Source: Mastigamoeba balamuthi (Eukaryota; Evosea; Mastigamoebida; Mastigamoebidae). Taken from it: 31,341 bases of DNA. Location: contig CACRSC010000035.1 in the NCBI GenBank assembly GCA_902651635.1, positions 122,139 to 153,479 on the forward strand. The letters run 5' to 3'. A program made the position numbers and the translations under genes. A model generated the notes under the pieces. The model saw only the letters and a program-made list of their open reading frames with translations, searched no databases and was not told the DNA's origin. Numbering within the stretch: the stretch's first letter is position 1; each line of letters starts with the position of its first letter. Below, one piece after another: positions 20,298 to 30,400 of the stretch.

Positions 20298-23200
20298 ATG
20301 CCCTCCACGGTCTCGGACGGCTCGTCCTTCACCGAGAGCAGCGAAAGCGTCGCCTGGTCCGACGCCTACACGTCGTCCTCCTTCAAGGGTGCGCTGCCCA
20401 CGGCTCTCGAGGTCCAAATGACTGAGAGGGTGCGCAGTGGGCTACGGGGTTCTGCAGAGGGTCGCGTTCGGAGTCAACCAGTCCGAGGGCGCGCGCCTCC
20501 TGGCCCACATCGCCCGCGTGGTGGTCGCACTGCAGTTCCTGACGATACCCCTCGAGCACACGGCGTCGCTGGACCGCGCGCTGAGCTCCTCGTCGCGTTG
20601 GATTGCGCTCGTCAGGCGCGCAGAACTGAACAGCCCTCCCCTCGCATCCGCGGCTCACTGGCAACGGGCACCGGCGACAGGGCTCCTCCGCTGACGTCAG
20701 AAGGGGTCAGGGACGGCGTGCTGTGGGCCGTGCTCGCCGCCATGAGCGTCTGCGGCGCCGTGATGGCTGCCGAGTACGTGCGCATGTACAGGGGGGCGAC
20801 GGCCCACCCGAGGTCGCTCTGGCTGCTCAAGCTCGCCCTCACGCTGCTGCCCGCGCTCACGTTCCCCGTGGCCTCGCTCAGCCTCCAAGGTGCGCCGCTG
20901 GGGAACCTTCGAAATGGACCCCGCGTCCCCGTGCTTTGCATCGCGCTGCTCCATTTGGCGCTGTTCCGTTTTGCTCCTCCACTTTTAGTCTCATGAAAAT
21001 GTCCCGGCTTCATTTTCGATTCCTTTCATGGAAGAGGTGCAGCGCAGTTCCACCTTGTCCACTGATCCATCGGTGACATTGTGCTCATGTGGCATTGGAC
21101 CGCGGTGGGTTTACACTTCCGTCTCTGGTATTTCGGAATGGACGCAGTGCTCTTCATGTATTCTGCCTTCTAGATGTCACAGTGACATTGCCACGTCAAG
21201 AGCACCATTGGGGCTTTTCTCGCATACATTCGAGTGCCATTGCACGGGGATTCCGACTCCTGGATGGGAAAAGGACAATTCCTGTCCATTAGCATGGGGC
21301 CCCAACTGAGCTGCTGGACCTTCTGGTGCTGGAACAGGTGTGCTGAGCGCTGCGAACGGCAATGGGGCTGTTCACGGAGTCGCTGGAGGATGCACCCTTG
21401 CCATGCTGACTGTGTCGTCCCTCTTCGCCGCCGGCTAGTACGTCTTCGTGACTTTCTTTCATTCCATTCCTCCCGTTATTTTGTAAGTCAAACGAGCATC
21501 TGATCTCACAACCAACCCCGCAGCATTGGCAGGTTCATGCCCAGCGACGGGATTGTGGCCGTGACGTCCCCGCGGGCGGACCTCGTCCTGGCAGCTGCCC
21601 AGCTCGCTCTGACCGCTGTCCACGTGTTCCTGCTGCCTGCCAAGCCCTGGGCCTACGCGGCCGTCTGCCTGGCCGTCGTCGCCTCGATGCTCGCCCTGCA
21701 CTGGCGCGCGCTGCCCGCCTGGCGCAAGACGTCCAACTGCCTCGTGGGCGCGTGGCTCGCTGCGCTGACCGCCTCGTGCGTCGCGCAGCTCGTGGGGTCG
21801 CTGGCCGGGCGCTCCGTCGTCTCCTTCGCTCTCTGCTGCGCTGTCGTCGTTCCCGCGGGCGTCGCGGGCTCTGCCGCCGTCCTGCTGCGCCTGCGCCACT
21901 GGGAGAAGTTCGTCCGCAACGACGGCATCGAGGTGAAGCTCGCCAAGCCCGAGGAGGCCCGTCTGATGACGCGGCGCCTCTACAACATCGACCCCGCAGT
22001 GGCGGCCGCGTACCTCCCGCGGGCCCTCGTCGTCGTCTCGCGGGCCAAGGAGCAGTTCAGCCGCGACGCCTGCCTGCACCTCGAGCACGCCATGCTGCTC
22101 TACTACGTGGCGCACGACGCCGTGGGCGCTGTCGTGCACCTCAAGGCGGCCAAGAGGCTCCCGGCGGCCCCGGACGTGCGGTACCTCACGTCGTCGCTCT
22201 ACCAGATCGTCCAGAACGCGAGCCACGACGCGCAGCGCAAGGAGGAGGTGCAGGTGCGGCTGGCAACGGCGGCCAAGCACCACAAGCTGTGCAGGGCGTT
22301 CAACGCGAGGTTCTGGCAGCTGCTCGTGCGCTCGCACAGCGACTCGATCGACACGCACCACCTGCTCGAGCTCGTCCGCAACGGCGCGCACCACCAGAGC
22401 GTCAACGCCGACATCCTGCAGGACCTCATGCGCGAGAACCCCAACAACGTCACGTGCGTCCGCATTCCGGTTTCCGATATGAGTTGCTGATTTTCGACTT
22501 TGTTTTTTTCGAAATGAGTATGCTCGTTCCTGACGCCAGCTGACGTGGATGTCTGCGCTGCATAGCGTCCTGCGGGCGTGGGCGAGGCACCTGATGGAGC
22601 TGCGTAACGACAAGGAGGGCGCGGAGAACGTGCTCGTGATGGCCGACCAGTACGAGGAGGAGCAGGCAAAGGCGCACTCGAAGGAGAAGAAGGCCGCCAA
22701 GGAGCGCCGCGACGACCGCGAAGACATGTGCGTCGTCGAGGTCGACGCCGAGCCCGAGCCCGGCGCCTCCCCCCGCCGCATCCGCTTCCGCGGCAGCAAG
22801 GACGACAGCGAGGCCGAGGCAGCGGAGCGCAAGAAGAGGGCCGCCGAGGCCGAGGCCGACGCAGAGAGCGCGGCCGACCAGCAGCAGGGCAAGCGGGCAG
22901 CGCACAGCATCGCGCACTCCGAGTCGGACGGCTCGATGAGGTCCGCAGCGTCGGCGGGGCAGCTGGCGGCGGACGAGACGGCGCACACGCGGGCTGTGCG
23001 GCGCAAAATCGAGACGTCGCGGAGCGCAGTGCTCATGCGGCTGCACCTCGCGGTGCTGGCGACGCTGGCGGCGCTGATCGCGGGCAACGTGGTCAACTAC
23101 ACCGTGTCGGTGACGACGATGGAGCAGTTCCAGAGCACGCTGCGCGACATGGCCAAGACGGTGGCCACGCGGACCTACTCGACCAACGCGGTCCTCAAGC

Positions 23201-26200
23201 TCAGGCAGTTCGAGCAGGCGCTCATCGCGGGCAACGCGTCGCTCGCAGCCGCGGAGTGCGCAGTCGCTACGCAGCAGATCGCCACGTTCCAACAGATCTT
23301 CAACGTGCGCCGGGGGTGGGGGAGGCCTGGCAGGGCTGTGCGACTGACACGAGGGCGGCACAGGGGATGTTCATGACGTCGAGCTCGTTCGGCCAAGTCC
23401 AGGAGTTCTGGAGCCGCGCGTCGATCAACGCACGTCGCTCCCCTCTGCGCACGCGCACAGGGACGAACTGACCTGCGTGACTGCCCTGTGCAGCTGCGGT
23501 TCTTCATCCCTGACAACCTGTCCGACTACACGACGGGCTACACGATCAACAGGACGATGCCCCTGTGAGCACAGAGAGCTGCACTGCTCCTGCCGCTCCC
23601 CCGGCTGCACTGACGGAGCGCTGCGCAGGTGGGACGCCGGGTACATGTTCATCAACACCCTGCGGTCCATCTGCAACATGTCGCTGGCGTCGCTGGGCAC
23701 GCAGGACCTCAGAGGCACACACGAGTTCCGCTTCGTGATGGAGAACGGGCCCACCGTGTTCATCTCCAACCTCCGAGACCTAGCGAACCTCTACTCGGAG
23801 ATGTCGTCCCAGCAGGCGTCAACGATTCAGTACTTCCTGTTCGGCTTCTACCCGGGGACAATCGTCGCAGTCGCCCTCGTGGTACTTAGAATATTGTCAT
23901 TAACCCCTACATCGTTCTAAATCTTGAAAACACCTCAGGCGTTGCTGGTGTTCCTTCCGGTGTTGCGGAAGCTGCGCGCCGAGAGGGACTCGGCCATAAG
24001 GCTGTTCCTCGACATTCCCAAGTCGACGCTGATCAACACGTTCGAGCGTCTGTCGCTCAAGAACGAGGACGAGGAGCAGAGCACCGGCGTCAACCAGGCC
24101 CAGACGTCGTTCTTCACGACGGCGCGCAAGATGAACACGGCCTACATCGTCGTGATGACCTTCGCCATCGCCATGTGCACCGCCGTGTTCGCGATGAGCA
24201 TCAGCTTCACCGTGGAGAACAAGAGCGCGGGCACCTCGCTGGCCACGGGCGGAGTCCGAAAGAACACCATCACGGAGATGCTGCTATGGGCCAACGAGCT
24301 GGAGGCCGCGGACTCGACGATGTGGAGCCGCGATACGGTGCTGTACTACTGGAGCGACGCCTTCAACCGCTTCAGGAACAGCGACCGCATGCTCAAGTAC
24401 GGCGAGGCCTCGGTGGGCGTCAAGTCCAAGATCACGACAGACCCAGAGCTCTACAACCTCTGGTACGAGCGGCCCTGCCCCGCGTTCCTCGGCGTCCAGG
24501 AGTGCAAGGGCCTGGGGCTCCTTCTGCGGGCCTACGCTGACAGCCTCGAGGTCCTTGCTGGGCTCTACATGAACCGGTGGGACCAATCAATCGGCTTCGT
24601 TTTCGAGACTGAGCAGTAATTGCAGTGAAAACACGACAGAGGCGCCGCCAGCCCAGCTGGTCAAGAAGTACGGCAGCCTCCCGTTTACGGCGCGGGACGT
24701 CGTGGACGGGTGGCTGGACGAGGACCTCGTGTTTGAGGAGAAGAGCGTCGACGACGAGGAGACTCGGTGCGAATGCCCGTGTGCCCTTTCGGGTCAACTG
24801 ACGACGCCTCTACTCTCACAAGGGTCTCTGGCGCCATCACTGCTCTGTTCTGGGTGTCCGTTCCCGTGACGACACTGCTGTACCTGCTCGTTCGCTATTT
24901 CGTGTCATCATTGGGAGACGAGACGCAGCAGTACGCCATTTTGTGCATTCAGCAACTGCCTCTCCTGACACCACGATAGGGTCTTCAGAATGCTGCTGCA
25001 TCTGCCGGTGAACGTGCTGGACTCTGTGCAGTCGATACATGACTACCTGGAGATGGGCAAGAGCGCCTCCGAGATAGAAGAGCTGAGCGACAGGGAGCAG
25101 GAGCGGGTCACCAAGTCGATTGTGGACGCCTGCGAGGACATCGTGATCCTCTGCAACCAGGACAGGGCCATCGAGATCTTCAACCCCGTCGCCGAGAGCG
25201 TCACGGGATACACCGCGGCAGAGGCTATCCGCAAGAACATCTCCATCGTCATCCCCGCCGACGTCGAGGCAAACCAGAAGCTCCTCAGCGACATCTTCAG
25301 GTCCCATCATTTTCAGAATTGAAGACACAAAATCAACTGACGACTGAACCTCACAGCACTGAGTGCGAGAAGAACGTGTCCAAGAGGATCAGCACTGAGG
25401 TTGTCGTCAGGACGAAAGGTGACTGCGTAATCGGCTCAATACATGCCGTTCTGACATTTTTGGGAACCAACGCAGACGGAGGCCAGTTCACTTCGCTGCT
25501 CTCTGTGAGCAAGACGGTCGTGCACAGCAAAGTGACGACGGCGCTGTTCATCCGCGACATCACCGCGATCAAGGAACGCGAGGCGCAGATCATTGTGGAG
25601 CGCAACAGGGCCGAGGGTCTGCTGCTCAACATCTTCCCCAAGCAGGTCGCGGACAAGCTCAACAGGGCCGGCCAGGACAGCAACTCGCAGCTCGACGAGG
25701 CCAGCGTCTTCTTCGCGTCGCACTTTGAGGAGGCGACTGTGCTCTTCGCCGACATCTGCGGGTTCACGACCATGTCGTCGCGCATGACGGCGCAGAAGAT
25801 CGTCGAGATGCTCAACGGGGTCTTCTCGCTCTGGGACAACAACCTCGAAATCCACGGCGTCGAGAAGATCAAGACCATCGGCGACGTACGATATTCAATC
25901 TCTCTTGGGTCATCCAGACTTGATGCTGAATTTACTTTAGTTTGATTTTCGTTATGAGCTCGCACTTAGTTTTCACTTAATATTCATCGCAATTGTATGA
26001 TTGTTTCCGTTCCTGAAAATCGCAATGTCTGACGTGTCGCGCGTGCAGGCGTACATGGTTGTGAGCGGGGTGCCCGAGCAATGCGAGGACCACGCGGACA
26101 GGATGCTGCGGTTCGCGGTGGCGATGCTGGGCTCGCTGCGCGACTACACCGAGCAGACGGGCCTCGCGCTGAACATCCGCGTCGGCATCAACGCGGGCCC

Positions 26201-26708
26201 CGTGGCCGCCGGCATCATCGGCACGCGCAAGATCGCCTACGACCTCTGGGGCGACACGGTCAACGTGGCGTCGCGCATGGAGCACTCGGGGCTGCCGGGG
26301 ACCATTCAGGTCACCGAGGCCATGTACCGCCGCCACTACGCCCGCCACGAGCCGCACTTCACGTGCCGCGGGGCGCTGGCCATCCAGGGCAAGGGCGACA
26401 TCGTCTGCTACAACTGCAAGCCGCCCGTTGAGGTCCTGGCGCAGTGGAAGTACGCGTCCGAGTCGCGGGCTGCGGGGGCGCCGTTTGACGTCAACGAGGC
26501 GCCCGCGGCCTGCGCGACGCTCAACACGTCGACGTCGACCGACAGGGAGACAGCGCCCGCCGTCTCTGTGCCGACGGCCGTGCCCGTGGTGCCCCTGAGG
26601 TCGCTGACGGTGAGCACCACGCACTCGAGCCTCGCGTCGTTCAAGGCCTCGTCGGGGCCCTCGCTGCTCGGGAACCTCCTGGGCAAGAGCCGCTCGCCTG
26701 CCCCCTGA
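20298..26708 (+). CDS. Multi-spanning TmcB-like protein with PAS domain and class III adenylyl cyclase
   Basis: Sixteen exons fit: 20298..20388, 20438..20615, 20711..20889, 21338..21437, 21524..22453, 22566..23304, 23364..23429, 23494..23564, 23629..23881, 23939..24576, 24626..24766, 24823..24930, 24980..25300, 25357..25418, 25476..25885 and 26049..26708, together 1,648 residues. The N-terminal third has several membrane helices and resembles TmcB/TmcC-type proteins. A charged Glu/Lys/Ala-rich linker follows, then four more helices (near RLHLAVLATLAALIAGNVV, GTIVAVALVALLVFL, YIVVMTFAIAMCTAVFAMS and ITALFWVSVPVTTLLYLL). A PAS domain (DIVILCNQDRAIEIFNP) precedes the cyclase domain. Metal Asps lie in LFADICGF and TIGDAYMV. 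The Lys of EKIKTIGD and the Asp of LWGDTVN specify ATP, and NVASRM gives the catalytic Asn and Arg. It is therefore predicted to make cAMP. Exons 2 and 7 seem to end at GC donors. Confidence 0.82.
20616..20710 (+). other. Candidate GC-AG intron in the cyclase gene (first)
   Basis: Donor GCGCGC after GTCAG and acceptor GGGTCAG join RWIALVR to DGVLWAVLAAMS in phase 2. An alternative GT donor (C then GTTGGA, intron starting at 20598) with the acceptor ending at 20700 also keeps frame, giving a shorter join. The GC reading is therefore less certain than the one in the lysozyme gene. Confidence 0.4.
20890..21337 (+). other. AT-richer long intron of the cyclase gene
   Basis: This 448-nt intron has donor GTGCGC and acceptor GGAACAG and joins SLSLQ to GVLSAANGNGAVHG. 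Its middle (about 20,990-21,330) has clearly lower GC than the exons. One plus frame stays open for about 280 nt, but its translation has no membrane character and would break the match, so it is taken as chance. Confidence 0.5.
23430..23493 (+). other. Candidate GC-AG intron in the cyclase gene (second)
   Basis: Donor GCACGT after ATCAAC and acceptor CTGTGCAG join FWSRASIN to LRFFIPDN in phase 0. The overlapping GT two bases downstream (GTCGCT) leaves the wrong phase for the only good acceptor. CTGACC and CTGCC-type branch sequence lies in between. Confidence 0.5.
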
Positions 26709-27456
26709 GCGCTCTGTGCTCTGCTCTCTGCCATCTCCCCATTTCGTTTGCATTGCTGACGACCACGACGACCATTTACCCTTGACTGAGTACACGAAAT
26801 ACACGAAATAAAAAAGCGAAACGCAATTGAATTCAATTTGAATATAATGGGTACCCAAAATACGCGACAATCTTTCGGGGGTGGCTCTCCGTCATCCGGC
26901 AGCAGTATCTTCAACCCGGAGACTGAATCTCTGCATCTATCTCAGCTGCACAAGGCAAAACCGTCAATACCGTACCCTGTTGGCAGCCGCGCGCACACAG
27001 GAACTCAGAGAAGGAGGCACTCCGTGCTTGAATGGCAGGACCACTAAGAGGGAGGAGGAGAGGCTTCATGCCCCCCTGAGTGCTCTCTCTGTGCGCTTGC
27101 ACGCTCTCTCCTCTTTCTATCTCGCATGGCGGATGGGCAGACTCACGTAATATAACTGACAGAGATTCGAAATACAATTCAATTGAATTATGACGGCCAG
27201 CAGGAACATTCTGTACAGCTCTCGGCACAGAAATACAGACGCTCTCCGGCGCAAGAGGAGCACTCGGGGGCTGCCCGCAGGTCATACCAGAAAAGCAAAA
27301 AAACGCACAAAAGAATGGGTTTCTCGGTGATTCTTCTGCGCCCGAGTGGCGAATGCTAAGCACACCGCGGTTCTGGTTTCAGGTATTAGAATTGCCGCTT
27401 TCGGCGACCGGCCCTACCGCTTAGTCGCATTGGTCATTTCTGATCGGAGCCCTCGA
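26709..27456. other. Gap between the cyclase and receptor-kinase genes
   Basis: This 748-nt tandem gap holds the cyclase 3' end and the receptor promoter. A polyadenylation signal AATAAA lies at 26807..26812, about 100 nt after the stop, in an A-rich setting. AT-rich stretches with CAATTGAATTC-type palindromes lie at about 26,824-26,848 and 27,170-27,190. No gene is evident. Confidence 0.5.
26807..26812 (+). terminator. Polyadenylation signal AATAAA of the cyclase gene
   Basis: A canonical AATAAA lies 99 nt after the stop codon at 26708, preceded by two ACACGAAAT units and followed by an A-run. Confidence 0.5.
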
Positions 27457-30400
27457 ATGAAGCCCACCCTGCTCTCCTTGCTGACTGCTGTTCGCCGATG
27501 GCTATACCCCCCCTGCGTTGCACTGAGCCACTCACACCGCCCGCAGGCAGCCATGGCGACGCCGTACAACTGGTCCGCGACACCCTGCAAGCTGCTGGCC
27601 CGCAACGCAACAGCGCACCCGCCGGACGGGATGCTCGTCGTGGGCATCCTCTACTCGGTCCAGCTCCCCATCACCCTCGAGGCACGCGCCCTGGGGGTGG
27701 CTGCGCGCGGACATTGCCGTGCAGCTCTGACTGGCTGGCCGGCTCCGCTCGGCTCCTCCCGCGTGCAGACGGTGATGTCGGTCTGCATGGCCATCACGCA
27801 GGCCCACGAGGCCCACGAGCTGGGCCGCTACAACGTCTCCGTGGTCCTCTTCGACGACCAGGATCTCTCGGTGCGCTTCTCGTCAGCGCGCGCACAAAGG
27901 GGCGACTGTCGTCCGCTATCCGCAGCAGCTCAAATGCGAGCACCACCGCGTGCAAGGCCAGAATGGGCCAAATGAAAAGCACCCTACAGGGTCCTAAGAT
28001 TAGCTCTCCTCCGCTCTCATAGAGCCTCGCGCCCGTGGCCGCTCAATTTTTCTGCGCCGTCCCCGTTGTCGCTGTCATCGGAGGGGACAGCAGCCGGGTC
28101 TCCATGGCGCTGCTCGACGGCGACGCTACTCGCCCGGGGCTCACTGCCAGCGGAATTCCGGTCATCTCTGGGCAGTCCACGAGCCCCGCACTCAGCGACA
28201 AGGCCAAGTACCCCAGATTCATGCGCACGTGCTCCTCCGTGGCCCTTAGTGTGCGACACACACAGACGTAATCAAGCCGACTTTCGGAACGACCTCACTG
28301 GGCCAATGGGGGCAGAGCCTGGCGATGGTCAAGATGTTCTCCAAGTACGGCATCACGAGGGTCGCGGGCATCGGCAACAACGACAGCTATGCGCAGGGCG
28401 GCCTCCAGAAGCTCGCAGTCTACGGTGCCCGTGCGACGCCACCCGTCCACGTCGGGGACCTCGTCTACTACCCGGTCGACACAAAGCACCCCCCATCTTT
28501 CTACGGGCCCTACGTGAGTTCCAGGGGCAGGGCGTCAACCCCTCACCGAACTCTGCCGTGCAGCTGGCGACGTTCAAGGACGCGCCCCCTGAGGCGATTG
28601 TGCTGTACTGCGCCTCGATGACGTGCCTCCCTCTCTTGGAGCAGGCGCGCGTCATGGGGATGCTGCAGAAGCCCTACGCGTGGGTCATGGGCGACAGCAT
28701 CACAACGTTCCCCACGCTGTCCTCAATCGCGAAGCTCTACCCGCGTACGCCCCATCCCCGTGGAGCTGCTCTCTCAGGAAAGCCCAATCGCAGTGCTGGC
28801 CGAGGCCATCGCCAACGACACCATCGTCATGGGAGTGTCCACTGCAGTGGAGAGAAACAACGTGACGGACAAGTACACGACAGACATGCTCGAATACCTC
28901 AAGGAGGTCGAGTTGCAGAACCCCTTCTGGGGCATGCTCGAGTACGACGCGGGCCTGGCGTGGGTCCACGCCGCCAAGAAGATCATCGCGGCAGGCCAGG
29001 ACCCCTACAACAGGTCGCTGTTCTACTCCACGCTGATCTCCCTCGAGTACCAGGGCGCCACTGGCGCCATCTCGTTCGACGAGAACGGCGACCGCTTCTC
29101 CACCAACGCCATCTTCAGGTGGGTCGCTGGCAACGAACACCTCGCCACCATCGGCAACTGGACTGTGGGCGGCGGCCTCGTCATCGACCCGGTCTACGCC
29201 CCGTGGTCCCCCTCAGCTTCTACGGGCAGTGGCAGTGGCAGAGTGAGCACCATCGTTCCTGCTGTGGTCGGAGGCGTTGTCGGGGGCGTGGGCTGTATGG
29301 CCGTTGCTGGGGCTGTTGCTGCAGCGCTCCTGTGGCACCAGCGCCGCGTGCAGCGGGCTTTGATCCTCAAGGTTCTCAGTAAGACACTGTGCTCTCCTCT
29401 CCCGCTCATCGCGTGCCGGATATCAAACTAGATCACGTCGGACAAGAACTCTTTCGCGGTAAGCCGCGAGGAGCTGAAGATTGGGAAGGAGCTGGGTCGC
29501 GGTAGCTACGGCACAGTGTACCAGTGCGAAGCCATACGTTGTCTGGCACACTCTGAGCGACCTTTTTGCACACAGGGCGCAGTGGAGGGGCACAGACGTG
29601 GCCGCCAAGGTGGTGCCCATCAGGGAAAACGAAGTGATCGACGAGGAGAAGCTGCTGCAGGAGGTGACCATCATGCGGTCGCTCAGGCACCCAACCTGCT
29701 GCTGTTCATGTGCTACGCCAAGACCAGCGAGGCCCTCACCATCGTCACCGAGTTCATGCCCAGGGGGTCGCTGCTCGACGTGCTGTCCGACAGGCTGTGC
29801 CCCTCAACACAGCCCTCAAGCTCAGCATCCTCAGCGACGTCGCAGCCGGGATGGCGTACCTGCACGGCAGCAGCCCTCCTGTCATCCACTGCGACCTCAA
29901 GAGCTCCAACATCCTCGTCCGATGTCCCTCTCCCATCGATCGCGTTGCTTCCCATTCTCACGCATTGTGTGCTGCACAACTGCACAGCTGTCGGCGAGCA
30001 TGCAGGCCAAGGTGTGCGACTTTGGGCTGACGGTCATCGCCCACAAGCACGGCAGCGCGGCAACACAGAGGGACGACACGGTGCTGGGCAGCCTTCTGTG
30101 GTCTGCCCCCGAGACCATCAGCAGCGGGGTGTTCACGACCAAGAGCGACGTCTACGCATTCAGTATCGTGCTGTGGGAGACGGTGACCCGCGAGCTGCCC
30201 TACAGGGACACAAACCCCGTGCTGGTCGGCGTCAACGTGGCAGAAAGGAACAGCAGGCCCGAGGTGGGTCGCCAGTTCGAGAGCGTGCAGCCCCTGCGGG
30301 AGCTGATGGAGCGGTGCTGGGACGCCTCCCCCGACGCCCGGCCAGAGTTCGCCGAGATCATCGGGAGACTCAATACCTCAGCTGATCTCCTTGCAGAACT

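Noticed and set aside
21028-21309. Open frame inside the long cyclase intron
   Set aside because: The translation lacks membrane helices needed there, while a 100-nt exon at 21338-21437 joins both neighbours in the right phases.
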